Positions 24,163-32,073 of a stretch of DNA of 35,794 bases are shown here, in pieces. Source of the DNA: Methanoregula sp. (GTDB taxonomy: Archaea; Halobacteriota; Methanomicrobia; Methanomicrobiales; Methanospirillaceae); the NCBI GenBank assembly GCA_026394605.1, contig JAPKXY010000052.1:1-35794 (forward strand). The letters are read 5' to 3'. Position numbers and translations under genes: made by a program. The stretch's first letter is position 1; each line of letters starts with the position of its first letter. The notes below the pieces were generated by a model that saw only the letters and a list, made by a program, of their open reading frames with translations, searched no databases and had not been told where the DNA came from.

Positions 24163-25776
24163 ATGAAGGCTCCACTGATCACGGTCGATAACCTCTGCAT
24201 GGATTTTGACGGCACGAGGGTATTAAAAAATATCACATTTGAGATCAGCGAAGGAGAAGTTCTGGGGATCATTGGGAGGAGTGGCGCAGGAAAGACCGTG
24301 CTCATGCACCTGATGCGGGGTGTGGAGCAGCCACCTACGGGGGGCAGGATTATGTACCACGTTGCGGTCTGCAATGGCTGTGAATACCTTGACGTGAGGA
24401 GTGCAACGGCAAAACCCTGCCCGCATTGTGGCGGCACGCTGGAGCCTATGGATATTGATCTCTGGGGGGAGAAAGACGACAGCCTCCACCGCCGGCTGAT
24501 GCGGCGCACTGCGATCATGTTCCAGCGCACCTTCGCCCTGTACGGAAATGACCGTGTGATCGAGAACGTCCTACATGCGCTTGATGATATAGAATATCCT
24601 GAAGAGAAGATGATTAACCGTGCTGCTGACCTCATCGACCATGTCAAGCTCTCACACCGGATGATGCACATTGCCCGGGATCTCTCTGGCGGTGAAAAAC
24701 AGCGGGTGGTCCTCGCACGCCAGCTTGCAAAGGAGCCCTTCATGCTCTTTGCCGATGAACCAACAGGCACGCTCGATCCCAACACCGCCCGTCTCGTCCA
24801 TGACATGCTCCAAAATGCCGCACAGGCGAACAACATGGGCATGGTCGTCACCTCCCATTTCTCCCAGGTGATCGAGGACGTGGCAGCACGTGCGATCCTG
24901 CTTGTGGATGGTCAGATCCAACGGATCGGGGCACCAAAGGCCGTCATCGCCGAATTCATGAAAGGGTACGAAGACACCGAACGGTTCGCGCAGTGTGAGC
25001 TTGGCGAGAAAGTGGTCGTCGCCCGTGACCTTGTGAAGCGCTACATTTCTGTCGACCGGGGCGTGGTCAGGGCGGTCAATGGGGTAACTTTCGACGTATT
25101 CACAAAAGAAATCTTTGGGATTATTGGCAAGAGTGGCGCAGGAAAGACCACACTTTCGCGAATTATGTCAGGTATCATCGAGCCGACCACGGGTGAGATC
25201 AACATCCGGATCGGTGAAGACTGGGTGGATATGACCAAACCCGGTATCGACCAGCGAGGCAGGGCAAAGGAGTACATCGGACTTCTGCACCAGGAATATG
25301 ATCTCTTCCCGCACCGGACAGTGCTCGACAACCTGACCGATGCGATTGGGCTTGAATTTCCCAAGGAGCTAGCCATGCGCAAAGCAATCATAACACTCCG
25401 GATGGCAGGATTTACTGAAGATAAGTGCACAGAGATCCTCGGACGTATGCCTGCACAGCTGAGCGAGGGCGAGCGTCACCGCGTTGCTCTCGCCCAAGTG
25501 CTGATTCGCGAGCCCCGTATCGTAATCCTTGATGAGCCGACTGGCACGATGGACCCGATCACCAAGATCGATGTCAAGCATTCAATCATGCATGCCCGCG
25601 AGGAGATGGATGAAACATTTATCGTGGTCTCGCATGATATGGAATTCGTCCGCGACATCTGCGACCGGCTCGCACTGATGCGCGGTGGTAAGATCGTCCA
25701 GATTGGAAAGACCGCTGAGGTGCTCGCGAGCCTCACCGAGGAAGAGCGGCAGGTTATGAGCAAAACCGCGGCCTAG
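24163..25776 (+). CDS. atwA: methyl-coenzyme M reductase activation component A2 (double ABC ATPase)
   Basis: 537 residues with two ABC nucleotide-binding domains in one chain and no membrane part. NBD1: Walker A GRSGAGKT (38-45), signature LSGGEKQR (174-181), Walker B MLFADEP (194-200). Between Walker A and the Q-loop a zinc-ribbon insert has Cys70, Cys73, Cys86 and Cys89. NBD2: GKSGAGKTT, signature LSEGERHR (SEGE rather than SGGE), Walker B IVILDEP. A2 supplies the ATP energy for reducing inactive Ni(II)-F430 in MCR to Ni(I) and is part of the purified activation complex with McrC, Mmp3, Mmp7 and Mmp17. It leads the operon. The upstream ATG at 24136 is rejected on promoter position. Very confident. 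Confidence 0.95.
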   Translation: MKAPLITVDNLCMDFDGTRVLKNITFEISEGEVLGIIGRSGAGKTVLMHLMRGVEQPPTGGRIMYHVAVCNGCEYLDVRSATAKPCPHCGGTLEPMDIDLWGEKDDSLHRRLMRRTAIMFQRTFALYGNDRVIENVLHALDDIEYPEEKMINRAADLIDHVKLSHRMMHIARDLSGGEKQRVVLARQLAKEPFMLFADEPTGTLDPNTARLVHDMLQNAAQANNMGMVVTSHFSQVIEDVAARAILLVDGQIQRIGAPKAVIAEFMKGYEDTERFAQCELGEKVVVARDLVKRYISVDRGVVRAVNGVTFDVFTKEIFGIIGKSGAGKTTLSRIMSGIIEPTTGEINIRIGEDWVDMTKPGIDQRGRAKEYIGLLHQEYDLFPHRTVLDNLTDAIGLEFPKELAMRKAIITLRMAGFTEDKCTEILGRMPAQLSEGERHRVALAQVLIREPRIVILDEPTGTMDPITKIDVKHSIMHAREEMDETFIVVSHDMEFVRDICDRLALMRGGKIVQIGKTAEVLASLTEEERQVMSKTAA

Positions 25777-25784
25777 GGTGGGCG

Positions 25785-27311
25785 ATGGTAACCATCCACC
25801 TCGATGGGGAGAGGCTGGAGATCGGAGATGGCAGCCACCTGCGATCTGTTCTCCCGGAACTGCCGAAAAATTGCTGCGTTGCGGTAATCCGCCCTGCGAC
25901 AAAGAAGCAGGCGTTGACTGACAGCCTGACAATCAGCAGCACCGCTGGTGAGGTCACCATCGAAGTGGAGGGAACTAAAGCGGCATTTCTCGGGACTGCC
26001 GGCATCGCAAGCCATCTTTCCCTGCACTGGCAGGATCGGTACACTGCCGCATTTGGTCCGTTCCCTTCTGCCATCAGACCCATACGAAAGTCCCATCTGT
26101 ACGAACGCGGGGACGTTATTTTAGGGTGCGGGGGATATGATCCGCAGCGCTCGTACGTTGTCTTTTCCAAGAGCCGCCATTCCGCTGACCACGGCGCGGA
26201 CGAGAGCGGAGGGGCAATTGGCAGGGTGGTGAGCGGACGGGCGGTTCTTGACCGCTGGACGACCGGTGACCGGATCACCAGGATCGAGCCCGTCGTCAGC
26301 TGGGCGGACACGAGCCGGTCGTTCACGACGACAGACCTTGACACGCCACTTGAGGATGGGATGCAGGTTGTAACCTATGTGAAGGTGATAGCGCAGGGAT
26401 ACAGCCAAGAGTGGGTCTCCACCGAGGCGGCGGGGAGTGTGGAGCACCTGCTCTTTGCGCTTGAAACGAAGCGGTTTGTCGTCAGCCGGGCCACAAGCAC
26501 ACATATCCTCGATGCACACCTTGCAGGCTCCGAAATTTCTGCTGAACAACGGCATCCCCGCCGCGAAGGCACGGTAACGGTTCGAAGTGCCGGACTTTCT
26601 GCCGGGGGGATTTACATATATCGTGCTGATGTGCAAAGCAGCCCTGCCCACAGCGTCGTCGGGCAGGTGGTGCACGGGATTGAACTCGTGAAGCTTGCGC
26701 GGGAGAGCGACACGTTTGCAATCAGTGTCCAGCCTGATCGCATCGACCTTCTCGGGCTCCCGCTTTCACAGGCGCAGGAAATTGCCCGGACGCGGGGTTT
26801 CGCCCTGCATGTTGACAACACAGAGGGATCAAGGATTGTCGTCTCACAGGAACCGGGCACTACGCTGGACGTGCTTAACGAGAAGGCAGCAACCGTGCAC
26901 ACCGCTCATGATGAAAAGGTCGTCGATATCGTGCTGGACGATGTATCCGCACCCCTGAGCTGCGCAATCTTCCGCCAGTTGACGGGACTTGCGGATCACG
27001 ATGCGGGTGTAATCCCGCTCTTTTTCAAATTTGACGATGTATTCCTGTTCAAACCGACAGTCCCCCCCACGGTGAAGATCATTCCTGAGAATATGCCAAC
27101 AACAGAAGTGCCCGCAGCGTCCCTTGCGATCACCAACGATTCGAGGAAGGGATCAGGGATGGTGGGTGTGCGCCTGTCAGCAAATCGCGAATTCGGGCCT
27201 ACATCTGAACCATTCGAAGGCACCAATATTATCGGGCGTGTGCTCGATACCGAAAAACTCAAGCATTTCAAGGAGAGGGAGAAGGTGTTTATCCGGGAGA
27301 TGGGATTGTGA
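25785..27311 (+). CDS. methanogenesis marker protein 3
   Basis: 508 residues, matching Mmp3 in length and sequence. It opens with a small beta-grasp-like domain ('MVTIHLDGERLEIGDGSHLRSVLPEL'), then a cyclophilin-like beta region (around 'EGTVTVRSAGLSAGGIYIYRAD' and 'SVVGQVVHGIELVKLA'), and ends in 'TNIIGRVLDTEKLKHFKEREKVFIREMG'. Mmp3 was found in the MCR activation complex of Methanococcus maripaludis; its exact action is not settled, though the proline-isomerase-like part suggests a conformational role. The ATG lies eight bases after the A2 stop, with GGTGG between. Its end overlaps the Mmp6 start by four bases (GTGA). Confident family assignment. Confidence 0.9.
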   Translation: MVTIHLDGERLEIGDGSHLRSVLPELPKNCCVAVIRPATKKQALTDSLTISSTAGEVTIEVEGTKAAFLGTAGIASHLSLHWQDRYTAAFGPFPSAIRPIRKSHLYERGDVILGCGGYDPQRSYVVFSKSRHSADHGADESGGAIGRVVSGRAVLDRWTTGDRITRIEPVVSWADTSRSFTTTDLDTPLEDGMQVVTYVKVIAQGYSQEWVSTEAAGSVEHLLFALETKRFVVSRATSTHILDAHLAGSEISAEQRHPRREGTVTVRSAGLSAGGIYIYRADVQSSPAHSVVGQVVHGIELVKLARESDTFAISVQPDRIDLLGLPLSQAQEIARTRGFALHVDNTEGSRIVVSQEPGTTLDVLNEKAATVHTAHDEKVVDIVLDDVSAPLSCAIFRQLTGLADHDAGVIPLFFKFDDVFLFKPTVPPTVKIIPENMPTTEVPAASLAITNDSRKGSGMVGVRLSANREFGPTSEPFEGTNIIGRVLDTEKLKHFKEREKVFIREMGL

Positions 27312-27766
27312 CGGAGTATGTCCCGAAAAGCGCGGGCACCGTGACCAAGTACATTGTTGTTGAGTCACCGTCGGTTACTCCCGCAGAGCTTGCAATCCGT
27401 GCCTATGAGGTATCGCAAGGTCTTATCATCAAGGAGACCTGTTTTGGACTTGCAATCAATGGCAAGGAGGACGAGGTAAATCAACTTATTACCCAGCTGC
27501 GGACCCTAGATCCCGACCACATTTTTATCAAGGATCGCGGATTTCCTCCGGGAGACCCCAGGCGCTGCCGTGCCAATCTTGGAGGTGCACGACCCGGATT
27601 TCACGGAATTGAATACGAGACAACCGTGCTCCCGTATGTATCACACGGTCTCGAAGAGCTCCGATCGCGCGATGCCGGGGATATTCCCGCACCGCAAAAC
27701 CCCCTTGAAACCAAAAAACTGGATGTGTATACCCTCAAGAAACTGATCGAAGCGCAGGAGCCCTGA
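27308..27766 (+). CDS. methanogenesis marker protein 6
   Basis: 152 residues, normal for Mmp6. Signature stretches are 'KYIVVESPSVTPAELAIRAYEVSQ' and 'KETCFGLAINGKEDEVNQL', followed by a Gly/Pro/Arg loop 'KDRGFPPGDPRRCRANLGGARPGFHGIE'. Cys residues at ~46 and ~89 are conserved-looking but no cluster motif is evident. Mmp6 occurs essentially only in methanogens and alkane-oxidising relatives, and its function is unknown. The start is GTG (TTGTGACGG), four bases inside the mmp3 end. Position inside the A2 operon implies a role in MCR activation or maturation; this is inference. Confidence 0.88.
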   Translation: MTEYVPKSAGTVTKYIVVESPSVTPAELAIRAYEVSQGLIIKETCFGLAINGKEDEVNQLITQLRTLDPDHIFIKDRGFPPGDPRRCRANLGGARPGFHGIEYETTVLPYVSHGLEELRSRDAGDIPAPQNPLETKKLDVYTLKKLIEAQEP

Positions 27767-27769
27767 ACA

Positions 27770-28216
27770 ATGGCAAAAATATTCATCTATCCCGCAACGA
27801 GCCTGATTCTCTCCGATCTGGTCGCCCGATACGGGCACACCCCGTTGAGTTCTGCAATTGCCGTCCGTGAACGGATCCAGACCGCTGGCATCGAATCCGT
27901 GCCCCTTCAGATCACGCCGGAAGAACCCAAAAAAGGGCTCAGGTGGGCGGCTGTGGAGGTGCCCAGCGGTGTACGGGGCAGGATGGCACTCTACGGTCCG
28001 ATGATCGAGGCATGCGATGCAGCGATCGTGATTAACGATGCTGACCTCGCATTCGGGTGCATGGGGTGCGCCCGCACCAATGAGTTGATCAAATATCTCA
28101 TCAGGGAAAAGAACGTCCCGCGGCTCGATCTGAACTATCCCAAAAACGAAGAAGAGGGGGTCCGGTTCGTAGCCGCAATCAAACGGTTCCTCGCTGAGAT
28201 GGGGGGGGGGGAATGA
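27770..28216 (+). CDS. methanogenesis marker protein 5
   Basis: 148 residues. '[23 protein letters not shown]' and '[39 protein letters not shown]' are Mmp5 signatures. The CMGC motif (two Cys, ~101 and ~104) together with nearby acidic residues could bind metal or carry a thiol pair. It has no established biochemical role. The end runs into an 11-base G homopolymer (28201-28211), giving the last residues MGGGE. Length variation in that run would change only the last few residues and the overlap with mmp15. It begins three bases after mmp6. Confidence 0.88.
   Translation: MAKIFIYPATSLILSDLVARYGHTPLSSAIAVRERIQTAGIESVPLQITPEEPKKGLRWAAVEVPSGVRGRMALYGPMIEACDAAIVINDADLAFGCMGCARTNELIKYLIREKNVPRLDLNYPKNEEEGVRFVAAIKRFLAEMGGGE
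28201..28211. repeat. 11-base G homopolymer at the mmp5/mmp15 junction
   Basis: Eleven G in a row form the end of mmp5 and directly precede the mmp15 ATG at 28213. Such runs slip in replication and are error-prone in sequencing. The run probably also serves as the G-rich ribosome-binding region of mmp15, so its length may tune translation. Confidence 0.7.
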
Positions 28217-29451
28217 CAACACCCGTACGGATCGCACAGATTTCCTGCGGCCCGGAATACAGCGGCGTGCAGCAGGAAATTAACGAAGCGGCGCGGGCGG
28301 TGAATGGGGAGATCTTCTTCCCCGACATTGCATTAAAGGATATCATGCGCGATTTTGGCGAGTTCGGGCTCGATGTGCGCAGTCCGGACCTCAAGCTTGC
28401 CATCGCACGGGCAAAAGCGCTTGTTGACGGGCGGGTGGATGCGGATGCAGTATTCGTTGCCACCTGCTTCCGTTGCGCTGAGGCGGCTATCGTAAGAAAT
28501 GAGCTGCGGCGCTATATCCACACCCATTCCAGACTTCCGGTCGTAAGCTACTCATTTACCGAACGGACAACGGCTGGGACGCTGCTCACACGCATGGAGG
28601 CTCTCACCACCATTGCACGCCGCAGGGCGCTTCTCGCCCGTGAGGCGCAGGAAGGACTCACGATGGGAGTTGACTCCGGCTCATCCACGACGAAAGCGAT
28701 CGTGATGAAGGATAACAAAATCGTCGGGACTGGCTGGCAGCCGACGACAGAGGTACTGAAGAGTGCAGAGCAGGTCATTGGGCATGCACTTGATGAGGCC
28801 GGAGTACGACGCGATGAGATCGAGGCAACCGGGACGACCGGGTATGGGCGGTTCCTTGTCGGGAAGCACATCCGCGCCGATCTCGTGCAGGAGGAACTGA
28901 CCACCAACTCAAAAGGCGCGGTCTATCTCGCCGACCGTCAGCACGGCCCGGCGACTGTAATTGATATCGGCGGCATGGACAACAAGGCAATCTCGGTACA
29001 GGACGGCATCCCCGGCACCTTCACGATGGGGGGCATCTGCGCCGGCGCAAGCGGGCGGTTTCTTGAAATGACCGCAAAGCGCCTCGGTGTGGACATCACC
29101 GAACTCGGACCACTTGCCATGAGAGGGTTCTCGGCGCATGTCCCGATGAACAGCTACTGCATCGTCTTTGGCACCCAGAGCCTGGTCAACGCCCTTGCCG
29201 CAGGGAGTTCCCGCGAGGACGTTGCTGCCGCCGCCTGCCACAGCGTGGCGGAACAGGTCTTTGAGCAACAGTTGCAGGAAGTGGATATCAAGGAGCCGGT
29301 GATCATGGTCGGCGGCACATCGCTCATCGATGGACTCGTGTACGCGATGGGGGAACTGTTGCAGACAAAAATCATGGTACCAAAATATTCGCAGTACATC
29401 GGTGCAGTTGGGTCAGCGCTTCTTGCGAGCGGATTTATCAAGGACGGTTAG
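28213..29451 (+). CDS. methanogenesis marker protein 15, ATP-dependent activase type
   Basis: 412 residues. The C-terminal ~265 residues are an ASKHA-fold activator of the BadF/HgdC family: phosphate loops '[10 protein letters not shown]' (152-161) and 'DIGGMDNKA' (251-259). Cys276 ('[11 protein letters not shown]') and Cys316 ('[11 protein letters not shown]') match the two cysteines that in HgdC hold a [4Fe-4S] cluster at the dimer face. Such activators use ATP to lower an electron to a very negative potential, just what Ni(II)-F430 reduction needs. The N-terminal ~145 residues, with Cys12, Cys85, Cys88 and 'VVSYSFTER', resemble the cluster-bearing dehydratase partner, so donor and acceptor domains may be fused. 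Coupled to mmp5 by an ATGA overlap. Confidence 0.9.
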   Translation: MTTPVRIAQISCGPEYSGVQQEINEAARAVNGEIFFPDIALKDIMRDFGEFGLDVRSPDLKLAIARAKALVDGRVDADAVFVATCFRCAEAAIVRNELRRYIHTHSRLPVVSYSFTERTTAGTLLTRMEALTTIARRRALLAREAQEGLTMGVDSGSSTTKAIVMKDNKIVGTGWQPTTEVLKSAEQVIGHALDEAGVRRDEIEATGTTGYGRFLVGKHIRADLVQEELTTNSKGAVYLADRQHGPATVIDIGGMDNKAISVQDGIPGTFTMGGICAGASGRFLEMTAKRLGVDITELGPLAMRGFSAHVPMNSYCIVFGTQSLVNALAAGSSREDVAAAACHSVAEQVFEQQLQEVDIKEPVIMVGGTSLIDGLVYAMGELLQTKIMVPKYSQYIGAVGSALLASGFIKDG

Positions 29452-30036
29452 ATGCAGGCAGTTGAGTACTTTGAGGTGGAATGTCCTGAACCGCTGGGCG
29501 CGGAGTATTACAAGCAGATCGCCAATGACGTGCTTCTCGATCACAACCTGATCCGTACAATCCAGAAACTCCATATTTATGTCGACCCGGGAGTGCCGAT
29601 TTTTGTTGCAGTTGGCATCCTGAAAAAGGTCTCGAGCATGGTACGGGTGCAGGATTTTGCAGCTGTGAACCCGCTCGAAGGAAAGATTATGCTCGTGCTT
29701 GCAAACGAGACATACCTTGCCCCCATGCTGAAAATATTCTGGACGCGGTTTGGTCAGGAGCACGTCGAGCAGGCGGACCGGTTTACCGTAATTTTAAGGG
29801 GTGTTGCGATCGGGGCCAAAGAGGTGGAGGACATCGTGATCGCCGATCCGAGCGAATCGATGTATAAGGACCTGATTTATGCGTTCAAATGCATCGCCCC
29901 GGAGGGGTTCCGCATCCGGCGCGAGCGTTACGCCAAGGACAAATTCTTCTTTGTGTCAAGCGAGGATACTCTCACCGGTGACGTGGATGCACTGCTCAGA
30001 TCCAAGTTTGAGATGATGGGGGAGACGATGCCATGA
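29452..30036 (+). CDS. methanogenesis marker protein 17
   Basis: 194 residues, matching Mmp17. Opening 'MQAVEYFEVECPEPLGAEYYKQI' and the segment 'DVLLDHNLIRTIQKLHIYVDPGVPIFVAVG' are distinctive. It has few cysteines and looks like an alpha/beta adaptor. Mmp17 is a component of the MCR activation complex, with Mmp7 and McrC helping to carry the iron-sulfur electron path. The ATG follows the mmp15 stop with no gap (TAGATG) and its end overlaps mmp7 by four bases. The family is confident; its individual role is known only from the complex. Confidence 0.9.
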   Translation: MQAVEYFEVECPEPLGAEYYKQIANDVLLDHNLIRTIQKLHIYVDPGVPIFVAVGILKKVSSMVRVQDFAAVNPLEGKIMLVLANETYLAPMLKIFWTRFGQEHVEQADRFTVILRGVAIGAKEVEDIVIADPSESMYKDLIYAFKCIAPEGFRIRRERYAKDKFFFVSSEDTLTGDVDALLRSKFEMMGETMP

Positions 30037-30971
30037 TCCTTGTCCCGGTAACGTACAGGGGCGGCATATACCGGCACAGCGAGATCATGGACCTGATCGA
30101 GGATATCGGGGGTTACATCGTCCAGAAGCATGTGATCGCGCAGGAGGTTGTTCTCCTCTGCTTCGTGCCACAGGATGATATAGAGATTCTGCGCAGAATG
30201 GCAAAACCACTCGGTGGCGAGGTAACCGACTCCCCGCTCGTTGGCACTGAGATTGCCATCGTCATCCCGAGCCTCGAGATCCACCACCTTCCCCATCCCG
30301 CATGTGACATTGCCGAGTACGTCCGCAGGCTTGGGGCAAAGAGCAACATGGTCGGGCTTGCACGGGGTGTGGGTAAGCGCATCGCGGCGCTGAACGATGA
30401 GGAACGCGATGTGATCAACGAGCACGATATTGCAGTGTACGTGCTTGGTAACTTTGAAAAATGTATTGAACATAAGATGCCAATCCTCCGCCGCGGGATC
30501 GATGTGCCCATCGTGCTCTGCGGTGCACCCACAAAAGAAGCACTCCAGCGGATTGTGGACCCGCCGGTCGATGGGTACGTCGGTAATGTTGGAAGGTTCA
30601 TGCACCGGACCAAAGAGTCAGACGAACTGACCAAGCTTGATGAGATCATCTCTGAGATCACCCGGGTCCTTGAAAAAAAGCGTGTCGAGATTGCAAAGGA
30701 CCCCCTCTCGGTCGCTCCTGCACGGCTGATGGACCTGATCAACGAGAACGTGCCGAAGATACACGAGGTTACATCCCCGACGCCGCTGACGGTACAGATG
30801 TCCGGGTTGCGGGTGAAGCTCCCCTACGATACATTCGCCGGGGATATCCGGAAAATCGAGATCGAGGACAACATTACCATCGGGAATGTTGCGCAGGTGA
30901 CCCCGTCAAGGATGCGGGATTATATCTTACTGAAAATCCTGCCATTCTCCGAGACGAATGTGGTGGTATGA
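30033..30971 (+). CDS. methanogenesis marker protein 7
   Basis: 312 residues, matching Mmp7. It begins 'MILVPVTYRGGIYRHSEIMDLIEDIGGYI' and carries 'VLLCFVPQDD', 'VYVLGNFEKCIEHK' and 'VLCGAPTKEAL', with Cys at about 43, 91, 148 and 170. In the solved activation complex, complex iron-sulfur clusters of the L-cluster type are described near Mmp7, Mmp17 and McrC; the ligands cannot be assigned from this sequence. It overlaps mmp17 by four bases (ATGA) and the AhpD-like gene by four bases, so all three are translated together. No mcrC gene is in the window. Confidence 0.9.
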   Translation: MILVPVTYRGGIYRHSEIMDLIEDIGGYIVQKHVIAQEVVLLCFVPQDDIEILRRMAKPLGGEVTDSPLVGTEIAIVIPSLEIHHLPHPACDIAEYVRRLGAKSNMVGLARGVGKRIAALNDEERDVINEHDIAVYVLGNFEKCIEHKMPILRRGIDVPIVLCGAPTKEALQRIVDPPVDGYVGNVGRFMHRTKESDELTKLDEIISEITRVLEKKRVEIAKDPLSVAPARLMDLINENVPKIHEVTSPTPLTVQMSGLRVKLPYDTFAGDIRKIEIEDNITIGNVAQVTPSRMRDYILLKILPFSETNVVV

Positions 30972-31462
30972 TGATGAAAAAAACCAAGATGGAATTTGAA
31001 GAGCGGCTCGCCCAGATTGTCGCACAGGGCGCGGATATCACCGCAGAGCAGTGGATGAAGACGATCGAGGAGGATTACGGGAAGGTTCCGCTCATCTTCA
31101 AGCGGATGGGGGAGCGCCCGGAGGTACTCATCTCCCACCTGCTGTACAAGGGAACCGTTGCGCAGACGAGCCCGCTCGACCCGAAGTACGTAGAATTGAT
31201 CAGCATGGCAGTCGGGGCGGCACTCAAGTGCCCGCACTGTACCGGCTACCACATGGTAGCAGCACTCAAGATGGGGGCGACACGGGAGGAGATCCTCGAA
31301 GTCATCCTGATTGCCGGCATGATCGCCAACTCATCGGTGCTGGCAAACGCATACCGGATCTTTGATGAGAAGCTGGAGCCGTGCGTGCCCTGCGAGCCTA
31401 AGGGCGAGAGCCAGGCGAAGGCGGCTGCTAAGAAGAGGACGGGGAAGAAGAAGGGGAAGTGA
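30968..31462 (+). CDS. AhpD/carboxymuconolactone decarboxylase-like protein
   Basis: 164 residues. The core motif 'CPHCTGYH' gives Cys88, Cys91 and His95, the thiol pair and base of AhpD-type alkylhydroperoxidases. It is followed by 'MVAALKMGATREEILEVILIAGMIANSS', the usual helix of the family. The last ~25 residues are Lys/Ala-rich and disordered. Homologues reduce peroxides or act as thiol-disulfide relays. It overlaps mmp7 by four bases and is the last intact gene of the MCR-activation operon. A role in keeping the complex or its donors reduced, or in removing peroxide from oxygen-sensitive MCR, fits but is inference. Start at 30968; the ATG at 30971 is equally possible. Confidence 0.82.
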   Translation: MMMKKTKMEFEERLAQIVAQGADITAEQWMKTIEEDYGKVPLIFKRMGERPEVLISHLLYKGTVAQTSPLDPKYVELISMAVGAALKCPHCTGYHMVAALKMGATREEILEVILIAGMIANSSVLANAYRIFDEKLEPCVPCEPKGESQAKAAAKKRTGKKKGK

Positions 31463-31989
31463 TTCCCAAGATTCCATCTCCCCATTACCTGCTTTTTCTT
31501 TCGTTCAATTCCGGATATCCAGAATTACGTGATTTTTTGGTGTACAATTCACTTTATCCAGAAACAGGAACCAGTGACGCCGGAAATCGACCGCCCAGCA
31601 CGTTGCTTCGATCTGCCACCGTAGAGTGCCGCCCGCTCGTCCATCCCGTCCCCTGTTACGGGTACCGGCTGGAAATTGACGGGAAGGTGATCACGTACTG
31701 CACAGACACCGGCGTCTGCGATAACGCCGTCACCCTTGCCCGCGGTGCCGACCTGCTCATCACGGAATGCGGACTGAAGCCCGGTGAAGTGAGCCCTGAC
31801 TGGCCGCACCTCAACCCGCAGGACGCAATCGGTATCGCACAGAAGGCGAATGCAAAGCGCCTCGCGCTGGTGCACTTCGGGGCGGAAGTGTACAAGACGC
31901 TAAAAGAGCGCAAAGCGGTGCAGGATGAATTTGAGACAATCTCCCCGGGGCTCATCGTAGCGGTGGACGACCTGACAGTTGACGTGTAA
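31459..31989 (+). pseudogene. N-terminally truncated MBL-fold hydrolase (RNase Z-like)
   Basis: An open frame of 176 residues, of which only the last ~130 (from about 31600, 'CRPLVHPVPCYGYRLEIDGK') are recognisable. 'YCTDTGVCDNAVTLARGADLLITECGL' and 'WPHLNPQDAIGIAQ' match the second half of metallo-beta-lactamase-fold hydrolases of the RNase Z/phosphodiesterase type. The first half, with the HxHxDH metal motif, is missing. The ~47 residues before 31600 match nothing and include AT-rich sequence that looks like former intergenic DNA. Late metal ligands remain (Asp in 'CTDTG', His in 'LVHFG'), but without the N-terminal histidines hydrolysis is impossible. It overlaps the AhpD-like gene only by accident of frame. 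Deletion in the genome or in the assembly. Confidence 0.72.
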
Positions 31990-32041
31990 ACAACGGAGGG
32001 TTGCCGGGAAACGCTCCTCCCTTTATCTCCCAACCCGAGTT

Positions 32042-32048
32042 CCTTTTA
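32042..32048 (+). promoter_or_regulatory. TATA-like box for asnB
   Basis: CTTTTAA lies about 28 bases upstream of the asnB ATG, giving a very short leader or none. AGGT just before the ATG may add ribosome contact. The box is weaker than the A2 operon TATA. Confidence 0.35.
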
Positions 32049-32073
32049 ACCTCGCATGCGAACCTGATAGGTA

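Noticed and set aside
24075-24851. 258-codon minus-strand open frame opposite A2
   Set aside because: Composition is Ser/Arg-rich and it lies wholly over a clear ABC ATPase domain.
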